NCBI RefSeq assembly: GCF_040610475.1
Contig: NZ_JBEXMJ010000005.1
Location: 9,631-73,630 of the forward strand
Length of the DNA: 64,000 nt
Reading direction: 5' to 3'
From: Actinopolymorpha sp. NPDC004070
Lineage (GTDB): Bacteria > Actinomycetota > Actinomycetes > Propionibacteriales > Actinopolymorphaceae
The number at the start of each line of letters is the position of its first letter. Positions within the stretch are counted from its first letter, which is position 1. Both the position numbers and the translations under genes were made by a program. Of this stretch, positions 8,767 through 17,177 are shown piece by piece. A model generated the notes under the pieces. It ran no database searches. It saw only the letters and a program-made list of their open reading frames with translations, and was not told where the DNA came from.

Positions 8767-10572
8767 ATGACGAGTGCGGAACGCGGATCTCGCCCGGGGG
8801 CGGGCGCCCGGGGCCGGGTCGCCGGAACGGCCGCCCTGCTGCTCGCGGGGACGCTGAGCATGGCCGCGGCGGGTTCGTCAGCGGCGGCGTCGGGCCCCTC
8901 GTCGGTGGCAGGTCCGGGCGCGCCGACCGCGGCGATCCCGCTGCCGTCGGCGGAACGCACCAGCCCGGCAGTCACGTCGTTCGGGCCCGGCCGGACGGAC
9001 CTGTTCACCACATCCTCCGGAGGCGACCTGCTGCAGCAGATCCGTTATCCGGGTGGCTCCTGGACGCGCACCCTCAACCTCGGCGGCGACCTCGCCTCGC
9101 AGCCGGCGGCCGTCTCGTGGGCACCCGGGCGCATGGACGTCTTCGCCCGCGGCACGGACAACGCCCTGTGGCACCGGGCCTACACCGCCGGCGGCTGGCA
9201 GAGCTGGGAGCGCCTGGGTGGCGTCCTCACCTCCGCACCCGCCGTCGCGTCCCAGGGCCCCGGCCTGCTGGACGTGTTCGTCCGCAACGTCGACAACGGC
9301 CTGTCCCACAAGGCGTTCGCGTCCGGACGATGGACGGCCTGGGAACGCCTGGGTGGCGTACTGTCCTCCAGCCCGGCCGCGACGTCGTGGGGTCCGGGAC
9401 GCCTGGACGTGTTCGTCCGCAACGTCGACAACACCCTGTCGCAGAAGTGGTTCGGCGGCGGCCAGTGGCACTCGTGGGTGCGCGTCGGCGGCGCCTCCAC
9501 CCTGCTGAACTCCCAGCCGGCCGCGGCCTCCCCGGGCACCGGCCTGCTGGACGTCGTGGCGCGCGGCAGCGGCAACAGCATGCGGCTGCTGCGGTGGACG
9601 GGGTCGGCGTGGACGTCGTGGACCTCGCTGGGCGGAACGTTCTCCTCCGGACCGGCCGCGGCCGACGGCGACGCGGCGGTGCGGGTCCTCGGGTTGTCCA
9701 CGAACGGCTACCAGTACGAGTCGGTGCGGTCGACGCCGACCGGCACCTGGAGCCCGTGGACGGCCGTGGACACCTACGTCGCGTTCCGCCGGCTCGGCAC
9801 CTGGGTGGACACCCTGGACTACGCCACTCTCGACCCGGCGTCGTCGGTGGCCGACATGCGCGCGCGTGACGTACGAACGCTCTATCTCGGAACGGCGCGG
9901 TTCAACAGCGCACAGGACTTCTTCGACGAGACCGAGATGGGTCAGTGGCTGGACGCAGCCCACGCGGCGGGGATCCGCGTCGTCGGGTGGTACGTCCCCG
10001 GCTACGGCGACCTGGAACGCGACGTGCGCCGCACCGCGGCGATCGGCTCCTACGTCAGCCCGGCCGGGCAGCGGTTCGACGCGGTGGGTGTCGACATCGA
10101 GCGGTTCGGCTCCGACGGGGAGGTCACCCACGACCAGTTCAACCAGCGGCTGGTCACGCACCTGCAACGCGTGCGTACGCGTACGCCGGCGGTGATCGGG
10201 GCGATCGTGCCCTCACCGTTCGGCACCGACCCCGGCAACCGCTGGGAGGGCTTCCCGTGGGCGTCGATCGGGCCGAACAGCGAGGTCGTCGTACCGATGG
10301 CGCTGTGGTCGTTCAGGTCCAACTTCTCCGCGTCCCAGGTCTACACGTGGGTGAAGGACCAGACGACGCGGGCGAGGTCGCTCACCGGCCGCCGGGTGCA
10401 CGTCGAGGGCGGGGTGATCGGCGAGGGCAGCACGCCGGTGACGTCGGACCGCGTGCAGGCGTTCGTGAACGCGGTGCGGGACGGCGGCGCGGTGGGTGGC
10501 AGCCAGTACGACTACGCCACCATGAGGGGCCACGAGAGCCTCTGGCCGATCCTCGACCAGCTGAACGGCTGA
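8767..10572 (+). CDS. Secreted PLL-like beta-propeller fused to a putative TIM-barrel hydrolase-like domain
   Basis: 601 residues from the ATG at 8767; a frame open back to 8611 is non-coding. The N-terminus has Arg residues, then a hydrophobic stretch TAALLLAGTLSMAAAG ending near residue 42, so it is exported. Residues about 60-330 contain six or more blades of the form GPGRLDVFVRNVDNTLSQKW ending in W..W..LGG, the pattern of PLL-like/fucose-lectin propellers that bind carbohydrate. From about 337 a second domain begins (RRLGTWVDTLDY) with DVRTLYLGTARFN, GIRVVGWYVPGYGD, and VGVDIERFG, reading like alternating strands of a TIM barrel with acidic residues D and E in VDIE. A role in binding and perhaps cutting glycans outside the cell is inference. 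Confidence 0.75.
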   Translation: MTSAERGSRPGAGARGRVAGTAALLLAGTLSMAAAGSSAAASGPSSVAGPGAPTAAIPLPSAERTSPAVTSFGPGRTDLFTTSSGGDLLQQIRYPGGSWTRTLNLGGDLASQPAAVSWAPGRMDVFARGTDNALWHRAYTAGGWQSWERLGGVLTSAPAVASQGPGLLDVFVRNVDNGLSHKAFASGRWTAWERLGGVLSSSPAATSWGPGRLDVFVRNVDNTLSQKWFGGGQWHSWVRVGGASTLLNSQPAAASPGTGLLDVVARGSGNSMRLLRWTGSAWTSWTSLGGTFSSGPAAADGDAAVRVLGLSTNGYQYESVRSTPTGTWSPWTAVDTYVAFRRLGTWVDTLDYATLDPASSVADMRARDVRTLYLGTARFNSAQDFFDETEMGQWLDAAHAAGIRVVGWYVPGYGDLERDVRRTAAIGSYVSPAGQRFDAVGVDIERFGSDGEVTHDQFNQRLVTHLQRVRTRTPAVIGAIVPSPFGTDPGNRWEGFPWASIGPNSEVVVPMALWSFRSNFSASQVYTWVKDQTTRARSLTGRRVHVEGGVIGEGSTPVTSDRVQAFVNAVRDGGAVGGSQYDYATMRGHESLWPILDQLNG

Positions 10573-10654
10573 CGCCAACCGCAGGACAGCTGGTGCTCGG
10601 CGCGATGTACTTCGGTACGCGGACCGACGAAGCCACGTCGCGGCCCACATCGGC

Positions 10655-13600
10655 TCAGGCGAAGACGTCCTGCTGGTAGCGGCCCTCCCGCTCGAGTTCG
10701 GCCAGCCACTCCTCGGCGTCCACGCCGGTTCCGCCCGTGCTCCGGCGGCAGACCTCCAGCAGGGCCGCGCGCACGGCCGGCGCCATCCGCGCGCCGTCAC
10801 CACATACGTAGAAGTGGCCGCCGTCGGCGAGCGCCGTCCACACCGCGTCGCACTGTGCCAGCAGGGCGTCCTGGACGAAGCGGTACGGGTGGTCGGGCAC
10901 CGCCGAGTACGCCGCGTGGACGGTCACCACCCCGGCCCGCTCCCACTGCGCGAACTCCTCGCCGTACAACCAGTCGTGCTCGGGGTGCCGGCAGCCGTAG
11001 AACAACAACGCCGGTCCCACCCGCTCACCCGCCGCCGACAACGTGGCCCGCTCCTCGACGAAACCCCGTAGCGGGGCGATGCCGGTCCCCGGGCCCACCA
11101 GCACCATCGGTGTGGCCGGGTCGGCCGGAGGTTCGAACGCCGGGGCGGGCGTACGCACGTAGCCGTAGACGATGTCTCCGGGTTCGAGCCGGGCGAGGTA
11201 CTGCGAGCAAAGCCCGCGGTACTCACCCGTGCCCGCCCAGGCCGGACCCTCCACCAGCCCGACCGTCAACCGAGGCCTGCGCGGATCGACCAAGGGCGAG
11301 GAGGAGATGGAGTAGAACCGCGGCCGTATCGGCCCGGCCAGCTCCAGGAACGCCGCGAGCGGCAACTCGACCGCGGGGAAGCGGTCCACCAGACCGAGCA
11401 CCGACACCCGCTTGGCGAGGATCTCGTCGGCGTACCGCTGCTGCGCCTCCGGCTCCTCACCGCACAGCGCCTGGAGCTCGCGGGTCGTCCAGGGACAGCC
11501 GGTGTACCGGAGCAGGGTGCGCAGCTGCGCCCTGGTGGCCACCTCCTGCAGTTCGACGAACTCCGTGAGCAGCAACTCCACCGGCACCGGGACGCCCACC
11601 GGCAGGTGCGTACGCCGGCCGTCCTGCTGGGACAGCCGGACCACCTGGTCGTGGCGTACGCGCAACTGGCGCATCGCCCAGGCCACCAACTCTGAGTTGT
11701 TCTTCGCGAACACCGCCAGGTGGTTGCCCGTCCGGTACGTCATCCCCTCGGGGAGTTCGAGCACGACCGACCGGGCGGCCGGACGCGGTGCCTCCAGCGC
11801 GAAGTCCCACAGGCCGGTCGCGTCGCCCACGAGGTCCTCGCTGCTCACGACCGTGAGCGGCACGGCATGTTCGGACACCACCGCCGGGCGGATGTCGGCC
11901 TCGGTGAGCACCTCCAGCCGGTAGCGCGGAGCGTCCGCGGCGCTGGTGTCCGCGCCGTACTCGTGTGCCAGGGCGGCCCACAGCTCGCCCAGCCAGGCCT
12001 CCGCCATGCCGTCGAAGTCGCCGGCCGCGTCGGCCTCACCGCGCGGCACCACCGCCGTCGCGCCGGCTGCGAGCAACCCGCTCTCCACCCGCCTGGGGAA
12101 CGCCTGGTAGGTCGCCCACTGCGTGTTGCCCGCGCCCAGGACGGCGAACTTCAACCCCGCAAGGGATCTCGGCGCCAGCCCGCCGTCCGCCAGCAGGTGA
12201 TCGAAGCGCTGCGCGTTGTCGGGCGCCTTGCCGTTGTAGCTCGCGGTCACCGCGACCAGCAGACCGTCGGTGGGTACGTCCTCGGCGAGTTCGTCCAGCG
12301 TCGTCAGCGTGGTCTCGAACCCGGACTGACGAGCCCGCTCGGCGACGAGCTGCGCGAGGTCCTCGGTGCTGCCGAGGTTGGAGCCGTACGCCACCCGCAG
12401 CGGGACACCCACGGCCCGCACGTCCAGTGCGGACGCGGCCGCGGTGGCACCGGGCTCGGCTTCCCGCGACGCGGCAGGCACCGCCCGCTCGTGCGGCCGG
12501 CGCTCCCGCACCCGGACGGTGAAACCCTCCGGCTTGATCGTCAACGTCTGCTTGACATGCATCCGGTAGGAGTGCGGGTCGGACAGCGCGAACTTCTGCA
12601 GCAGCAGTGCGAGCGCCAACCGGGCCTCGGTGAGTGCGAACTGCCGGCCGATGCAGGCCCGCTCGCCGTTGCCGAACGGCTTGTAGGCATGCGGGTGGTG
12701 TTCGGCCTTGCGTTCGGGCAGCCACCGGTCGATGTCGAACTCGTCCGGGCGTTCCCACGCACCCGGGTGGGTGTGCAGCGGCGCGAGCAGGACGCTGATC
12801 TTCTGCCCCTTGGCGACCGGATAGCGGCCGCCGAGCACGGTGTCCTCGTACGCCGTGAGCCCGATACTCGGGATCGGCGACCACAGGCGCAGCGTCTCGT
12901 CGAGGATGCGCGGGATGACGTCCAGCTTCATCACGGTCTCGTACGTGGGAACGGTGTCACCCGGGAGCAGCCGGTCGACCTCGGCGTAGGCCTGGGCGAG
13001 CACGTGCGGGTTGCGCAGCAGCAGGTACAGCGCGAACGACAACAGCCCGCTGGTGGTCTCGTGGCCGGCGATGAGGAACGTCAACACCTGGTTGCGGATG
13101 TTCTCGTCGCTCAGGCGTTCGCCGGTGGTGGGGTCCGCAGCGTCCAGCATCAGGCCGAGCAGGTCGCGGCCGCCGGTCCGGCCCTCGGCGCGGCGTTCGC
13201 GGATCACCTCGTCGACGAGGCTCTGCATGGTCTGGATGTCGTCGCGGTACGCGCGGTCCTGACCGCGGCGCATGCTGGTGACGAACGGCAGCTGGCGCAT
13301 CCGCGTCATCGCCTCGACCAGCGCGTTGCCCATCGCCTGCAGGAAGGGGTGCAGCTCCTCAGCGTCGAAGGAGTTGAACCGGTGGTCGAAGCCGGTGAGG
13401 GAGATCGTGTCCAGGGTGAGCCGGGTCATGTCCTCGGCCACCTTCAGGTCGACGCCCTGCCGGTCCTGCCACTTGCCGACGAGTTGCTCGGCGACCTCCA
13501 GCATCTGCGGGAAGTACGCCTTCATCGACCGCTGGCTGAACGCCGGCATCAGGATCCGGTGCGCCTGGCCCCATGACGGCTCGTCCGACCGCGCGGTGAA

Positions 13601-13867
13601 CAGTCCGTCGCCGCCGAAGTCGCGGACGTGGCTGAGCGGCGGGTCGATCGGCTTGTAGAAGCGTGACTCGTCACACACCTCGGCCACGAGGTCGGGGTCG
13701 TGGACGAAGATCACCTTCCGACCGGCGAGCTCCAGCCGGAAGATCCCCTCGGGGTACTCGCGCGCCAGGGCCGCGAAGTAGGCGCTCGGCCCGTCGGCGG
13801 GCACCTGGAGGGTGTTGCCGAGCACCGGGACGCCGCGCGGGCCGGGAACGGGGAGCAGGTCGGCCAT
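10655..13867 (-). CDS. CYP102-type self-sufficient cytochrome P450:NADPH-P450 reductase
   Basis: 1070 residues from the ATG at 13867 (GAGGAAG upstream); a longer frame from a GTG at 13918 would begin inside an operator. The P450 half has AGHETTSG (I helix), ETLR (K helix) and the haem loop FGNGERACIGRQ with C405 as thiolate ligand. A flavodoxin domain follows from about residue 488 (RVAYGSNLGSTED), then the FAD/NADPH reductase with RFYSISSSP (about 848), GPGTGIAPLRG (923-933) and CGDGARM (about 1021). This is the P450 BM3 architecture, which typically hydroxylates medium- to long-chain fatty acids or related lipophiles at subterminal carbons. It is divergent from a TetR gene with shared operators, as in BM3-type systems controlled by fatty-acid-responsive repressors. 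Confidence 0.95.
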   Translation of the reverse strand: MADLLPVPGPRGVPVLGNTLQVPADGPSAYFAALAREYPEGIFRLELAGRKVIFVHDPDLVAEVCDESRFYKPIDPPLSHVRDFGGDGLFTARSDEPSWGQAHRILMPAFSQRSMKAYFPQMLEVAEQLVGKWQDRQGVDLKVAEDMTRLTLDTISLTGFDHRFNSFDAEELHPFLQAMGNALVEAMTRMRQLPFVTSMRRGQDRAYRDDIQTMQSLVDEVIRERRAEGRTGGRDLLGLMLDAADPTTGERLSDENIRNQVLTFLIAGHETTSGLLSFALYLLLRNPHVLAQAYAEVDRLLPGDTVPTYETVMKLDVIPRILDETLRLWSPIPSIGLTAYEDTVLGGRYPVAKGQKISVLLAPLHTHPGAWERPDEFDIDRWLPERKAEHHPHAYKPFGNGERACIGRQFALTEARLALALLLQKFALSDPHSYRMHVKQTLTIKPEGFTVRVRERRPHERAVPAASREAEPGATAAASALDVRAVGVPLRVAYGSNLGSTEDLAQLVAERARQSGFETTLTTLDELAEDVPTDGLLVAVTASYNGKAPDNAQRFDHLLADGGLAPRSLAGLKFAVLGAGNTQWATYQAFPRRVESGLLAAGATAVVPRGEADAAGDFDGMAEAWLGELWAALAHEYGADTSAADAPRYRLEVLTEADIRPAVVSEHAVPLTVVSSEDLVGDATGLWDFALEAPRPAARSVVLELPEGMTYRTGNHLAVFAKNNSELVAWAMRQLRVRHDQVVRLSQQDGRRTHLPVGVPVPVELLLTEFVELQEVATRAQLRTLLRYTGCPWTTRELQALCGEEPEAQQRYADEILAKRVSVLGLVDRFPAVELPLAAFLELAGPIRPRFYSISSSPLVDPRRPRLTVGLVEGPAWAGTGEYRGLCSQYLARLEPGDIVYGYVRTPAPAFEPPADPATPMVLVGPGTGIAPLRGFVEERATLSAAGERVGPALLFYGCRHPEHDWLYGEEFAQWERAGVVTVHAAYSAVPDHPYRFVQDALLAQCDAVWTALADGGHFYVCGDGARMAPAVRAALLEVCRRSTGGTGVDAEEWLAELEREGRYQQDVFA

Positions 13868-13910
13868 GATCGTCACTTCCTCGTCGGGTTCGGGTCGTCC
13901 GGACGGGCAG

Positions 13911-13948
13911 CCATACACCGTATGACCGTCTTACCATACACCGTATGG
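13911..13948. promoter_or_regulatory. Two identical TetR operators between the P450 and its regulator
   Basis: CCATACACCGTATG occurs at 13911-13924 and again at 13934-13947. Each contains the inverted repeat CATAC-N3-GTATG, and their centres are 23 bases apart. The pair lies across the P450 leader and immediately before the TetR start, so one regulator could shut both promoters. Confidence 0.8.
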
Positions 13949-13965
13949 CTGATACGGTACGAGCC

Positions 13966-14586
13966 ATGGTCATCAGGTCAGGCCAGGCGCGGGCGGCCTC
14001 ACAGGGGCGGAAGGAATCACCCCACCTCACGCCCGAGCTCATCCACTCCACCGCACTCGCGATGGTCGACGCGGACGGCATCGAGGGCCTGAGCATGCGC
14101 AAGCTCGCTGCCGCGCTGGGCGTCAACCCGATGTCGCTGTACCACCACGTGCCCAACAAGGCCGCGCTGTTGCTGGGCATCTCCCAGCTGGCGGTCGCCG
14201 ACCTGCGGATCGAGCCCGCCGACGACGACACACCCTGGCCCCGGCAACTGCGCCAGATCGGGCACAGTTTCCGCGCGCTCGCCCACCAGCACAGCAACCT
14301 GATCGTCTACCTGCTGGCCCACCCGGGGTTCATCCAGCGCGAGGGACCGCTGTGGGGAGCGCTGTGTCACACACTGCGGCGCGCCGGCCTCCCCGACGCC
14401 GAGGTGGGCCGGATCGGCAACGTGTTGCTGACGTTCGTCTCCGGGTTCGTCCTCGCCGAGATCAACGGCTCACTGAGCGACCTGCTGGACGCCGGAGGCG
14501 CGGCGGAGATCGACCGCAGCTTCGAGGCCGGCGTGGACATCCTCATCTCCGGCCTGGCCGCGCACGGCGCCTCGCCCGAGAGCTGA
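13966..14586 (+). CDS. TetR-family transcriptional regulator, likely repressor of the P450
   Basis: 206 residues from the ATG at 13966; an in-frame ATG at 13945 lies inside the second operator and is less likely. The N-terminal helix-turn-helix reads LSMRKLAAALGVNPMSLYHHVPNKAALL, divided here as about residues 45-72 of the frame, the TetR_N pattern with the conserved Y-H..NK end. The remaining helices form a ligand domain of the TetR_C type. A possible promoter (TTACCA at 13931, TACGGT at 13953) would start transcription about at the ATG, giving a leaderless message with the operator over the core promoter. Divergent arrangement and operator positions suggest autoregulation and control of the P450; the ligand is unknown. 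Confidence 0.85.
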   Translation: MVIRSGQARAASQGRKESPHLTPELIHSTALAMVDADGIEGLSMRKLAAALGVNPMSLYHHVPNKAALLLGISQLAVADLRIEPADDDTPWPRQLRQIGHSFRALAHQHSNLIVYLLAHPGFIQREGPLWGALCHTLRRAGLPDAEVGRIGNVLLTFVSGFVLAEINGSLSDLLDAGGAAEIDRSFEAGVDILISGLAAHGASPES

Positions 14587-14640
14587 CACGCTCACCTCGT
14601 ACGCCAGCTTTCCCGCGCGCGGCCCACTTCGAAGCGCGCT

Positions 14641-16098
14641 CTATCGGGCCGCCAGGGCGGCGTCGAGTTCCTCGTCGGAGGGGTCCGGCAACGGCGGCGG
14701 TTCGACGCTCGCCAGGATCTCGCCTACCCGGCGCACGACCGCCGGGTCCGCGAGGATCTCCTCGGCCGGGGTGAGCATGCCGAGCAGCCGGACCTGGGCG
14801 CGGAACAGGTCCGGATCGAAGCCGGCCGCCTGGCGCAGCGAGGCGAGGTCGATCCGTCCCTCGGCCGGCCCAGCCGACGCAGGCGCCCCAGCAGACCCAG
14901 GCGTCCCGGCCGCACCGGCCGGCTCGGCATGCGTACCCCGAAGCTCCCGGCGCAGCGCGGCCAGCCGGGCGGCGTCGATCGCCGCCTGGTCGGCGAACCA
15001 CGGCTCGATCCGGGTGGAGGTCAGTTCGTCCATCACCTTGGTGAGTTCCTCGACCGGGTACTCCCCCACCGCGTCCGCCAGGTGGATCACCTCCTGCAGC
15101 GCGAACGCGATCCCGCGGGCGAACGTCGGGTTGGTGGTGCACAACGAGTCGCCGACGGCGAGGATCCCGGTCGCGACGGGCGTCCCGTCCACCACCGACC
15201 GGCGCAGCGTGTTGTGCAGGTCGCCCATCGGAAAGACGGCGGTCTCGGGGTCCATCACGTCCAGCCAGACGGCGGCCTGCGGCACGGTGCGGGCGACGGC
15301 CGTGAACGCGGCGGGGTCCCGCACCGTCTTGAACGCCCGGTCCTCCGCCGGTGGCACCAGGCACAGCCCCACCGTGTCGTGGTCGCAGCCGAACATCGCC
15401 AGCATGAACCTGCGCATCGGGAGGTTCACCACCATCGCCGGTGAGCCGGGCAGCGTGGCGCCGGGCCGCAGCCGGTAGTAGCGCGTGTAGTAGGCAACGC
15501 CGCACTCGGCGGCAGTGACCTCGGTGGGGCGCGCGCCGATCCCGCGCAGCCACTGGTCGATGCGGGTACGCCGGCCGGACGCGTCCAGCACCAGGTCAGC
15601 CTCGACGGTCCCCTCGTCGGTGGTCACCCCGGTCACCCGTGGCGGGTCCCTGACGGTCGCCGTGAGACCGGTGACGCGGACACCCGAACGCACGCGCACA
15701 CCCGGCTCCGCCGCGGCTGTTCGCCGGATCACCCAGTCGATCGTCGAACGCCGGAACAACAGCATGGCGAGGTCGTCGTCGCCCGGCCGCGGCGACCGGT
15801 CGGCCAGGGTGGGCGGCATCTGCTGGGCAAGGGAGTACTGCAGGACTCCGGCGTCCAGCCAGCCGGCGTACACGTCCGGAAGGTGCCGGCGTAGCGGCAA
15901 CCACCCCAGCGGCCGGAGCACGTGCAGCTGGACGATCTGGGGCGCACCGGCACGGAACGCCGTCGCCGCGGCCTCCTCCGGATCGCCCGCCGGCGCCAGG
16001 TCGTCGCGGTCGAGCACGGTCACCTCGTGCCCGCGCCGGCCGAGAAGCGTCGCCGCGACCAGCCCGGCCAGGCTGCCGCCGACCACCACGATCCGCAT
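14641..16098 (-). CDS. FAD-dependent oxidoreductase/monooxygenase
   Basis: 485 residues from the ATG at 16098 with GGGAGG upstream; the longer open frame to 16362 is non-coding. The N-terminus MRIVVVGGSLAGLVAATLLG plus VLDRDD is a Rossmann FAD-binding fold. A second FAD contact is LAVGDSLCTTNPTFARGIAFAL (about 315-335), the GD motif of the p-hydroxybenzoate hydroxylase/squalene epoxidase superfamily. No membrane segment is seen. Substrate unknown; epoxidase-type or halogenase-like relatives cannot be told apart here. The last 150 residues contain an Ala/Gly/Pro-rich stretch. It converges on the TetR gene and diverges from the DUF1275 gene. Confidence 0.75.
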   Translation of the reverse strand: MRIVVVGGSLAGLVAATLLGRRGHEVTVLDRDDLAPAGDPEEAAATAFRAGAPQIVQLHVLRPLGWLPLRRHLPDVYAGWLDAGVLQYSLAQQMPPTLADRSPRPGDDDLAMLLFRRSTIDWVIRRTAAAEPGVRVRSGVRVTGLTATVRDPPRVTGVTTDEGTVEADLVLDASGRRTRIDQWLRGIGARPTEVTAAECGVAYYTRYYRLRPGATLPGSPAMVVNLPMRRFMLAMFGCDHDTVGLCLVPPAEDRAFKTVRDPAAFTAVARTVPQAAVWLDVMDPETAVFPMGDLHNTLRRSVVDGTPVATGILAVGDSLCTTNPTFARGIAFALQEVIHLADAVGEYPVEELTKVMDELTSTRIEPWFADQAAIDAARLAALRRELRGTHAEPAGAAGTPGSAGAPASAGPAEGRIDLASLRQAAGFDPDLFRAQVRLLGMLTPAEEILADPAVVRRVGEILASVEPPPLPDPSDEELDAALAAR

Positions 16099-16205
16099 GG
16101 CGGACCTCCCACTCGGACACCGCCCCGGCGTACGGCCCCGTACCGTCGACCACGGCGGCGATGTGTCCATGGGGAACGTACATATGAGCCCGCCGGTGCC
16201 GCAAC

Positions 16206-16244
16206 GGATGTGAACGGGACGGATGTGAACGGGACGGATGTGAA
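16206..16244 (+). repeat. 15-bp direct tandem repeat, 2.6 copies
   Basis: GGATGTGAACGGGAC repeats at 16206-16220 and 16221-16235, with a partial third copy to 16244. The repeat ends 15 bases before the DUF1275 start, in the divergent promoter region with the FAD oxidoreductase. It may be regulator binding sites on the same helix side about every 1.4 turns, or slippage. Confidence 0.6.
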
Positions 16245-16259
16245 ATCGTCGGTGGCGAG

Positions 16260-17027
16260 ATGACCGAACCACCGCGGCCGCCCGAGACGCCCGGCACACC
16301 ACCGGCCCCGCCGGCGGAGCCGGCACCGTCGCACCGGTCGCCTCCTCCGCCCACACCGGCACTCACCCTGCTCGCGCTCGGCTCGGGTGCGACTGACGCA
16401 CTCAGCTTCGCGGCACTCGGCGGGGCCTTCACCAGCGTGATGACCGGCAACCTCGTTCTGACCGGGCTCGCCGCCGGAAAGGCCCGGCCGGCCGGGGATC
16501 TCATCCCCTCGGTCATCGCCATCGCGGCGTTCGTCACCGGCGTGTTCCTCGTGTCCCGCCTGCTCCGCACCGCGCGCTCCAGCCCGCGGGACCCGTGGCC
16601 GCCGCGGATCACCGCGGCACTGGCGATCACGGCGTTCGCCCAGGCGGTCGTGCTCACCGGCTGGCTGGTCACCGCCGGGCAGCCGAGCACGGCAGCACAG
16701 GCCGGGCTGATCGCGGTCGCCGGCCTGGCGATGGGGTCGCAGAGCGCGGCGGTGAACGCCCTGTGCCTGCCCGCCGCGGCCACGACGTACCTCACCGGCA
16801 CCCTCGCCATGCTCACCAGCGAGCTCGCGACGGCGGGTGCCCGGGAGACGGTGCGCCGGCGGCTGACCTTGCTCCTCGCGGTGGTGGTCGGCGCTAGCGG
16901 GGAGGCCGTCCTGCTGACCCATGCGCACCGGCTCGCTCCGGTACTGCAGCTCACCGCCGCCGTCGCGGTGGTGATGCTCGGTGTGGTGCGTGATCTCCGG
17001 CACCGCCGGTCCGCGCGTACCGGCTGA
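16260..17027 (+). CDS. YoaK/DUF1275-family membrane protein
   Basis: 255 residues with a Pro-rich cytoplasmic N-terminus (1-33) and six hydrophobic segments (about 34-50, 75-95, 113-133, 140-158, 165-185, 200-235). The start of the first helix, SGATDALSFAALGGAFTSVM followed by TGNLVLTGLA, is the diagnostic DUF1275 motif with the conserved D, F and TGN. The family is of unknown function, resembling small transporters. The ribosome binding site is poor, so the start could be leaderless or an in-frame alternative. It is divergent from a FAD oxidoreductase, 161 bases apart. Confidence 0.85.
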   Translation: MTEPPRPPETPGTPPAPPAEPAPSHRSPPPPTPALTLLALGSGATDALSFAALGGAFTSVMTGNLVLTGLAAGKARPAGDLIPSVIAIAAFVTGVFLVSRLLRTARSSPRDPWPPRITAALAITAFAQAVVLTGWLVTAGQPSTAAQAGLIAVAGLAMGSQSAAVNALCLPAAATTYLTGTLAMLTSELATAGARETVRRRLTLLLAVVVGASGEAVLLTHAHRLAPVLQLTAAVAVVMLGVVRDLRHRRSARTG

Positions 17028-17177
17028 AAACCCTTGTGGGGAACGTGAACTCGCGAACCGGACCGATGCGTACGACCGTCGCGGAACGGACCGGCCGCGG
17101 ATTCCCGCGCTAGCATCGATGGGACGTACGCACTGTCAACGCCGGCTTGCGCGAGCCCAGACCTAGCTGCCCAGACG

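Noticed and set aside
10573..10654. Terminator between the propeller gene and the P450
   Set aside because: Only a 5-base TCGGT/ACCGA pair was found, too weak to call.
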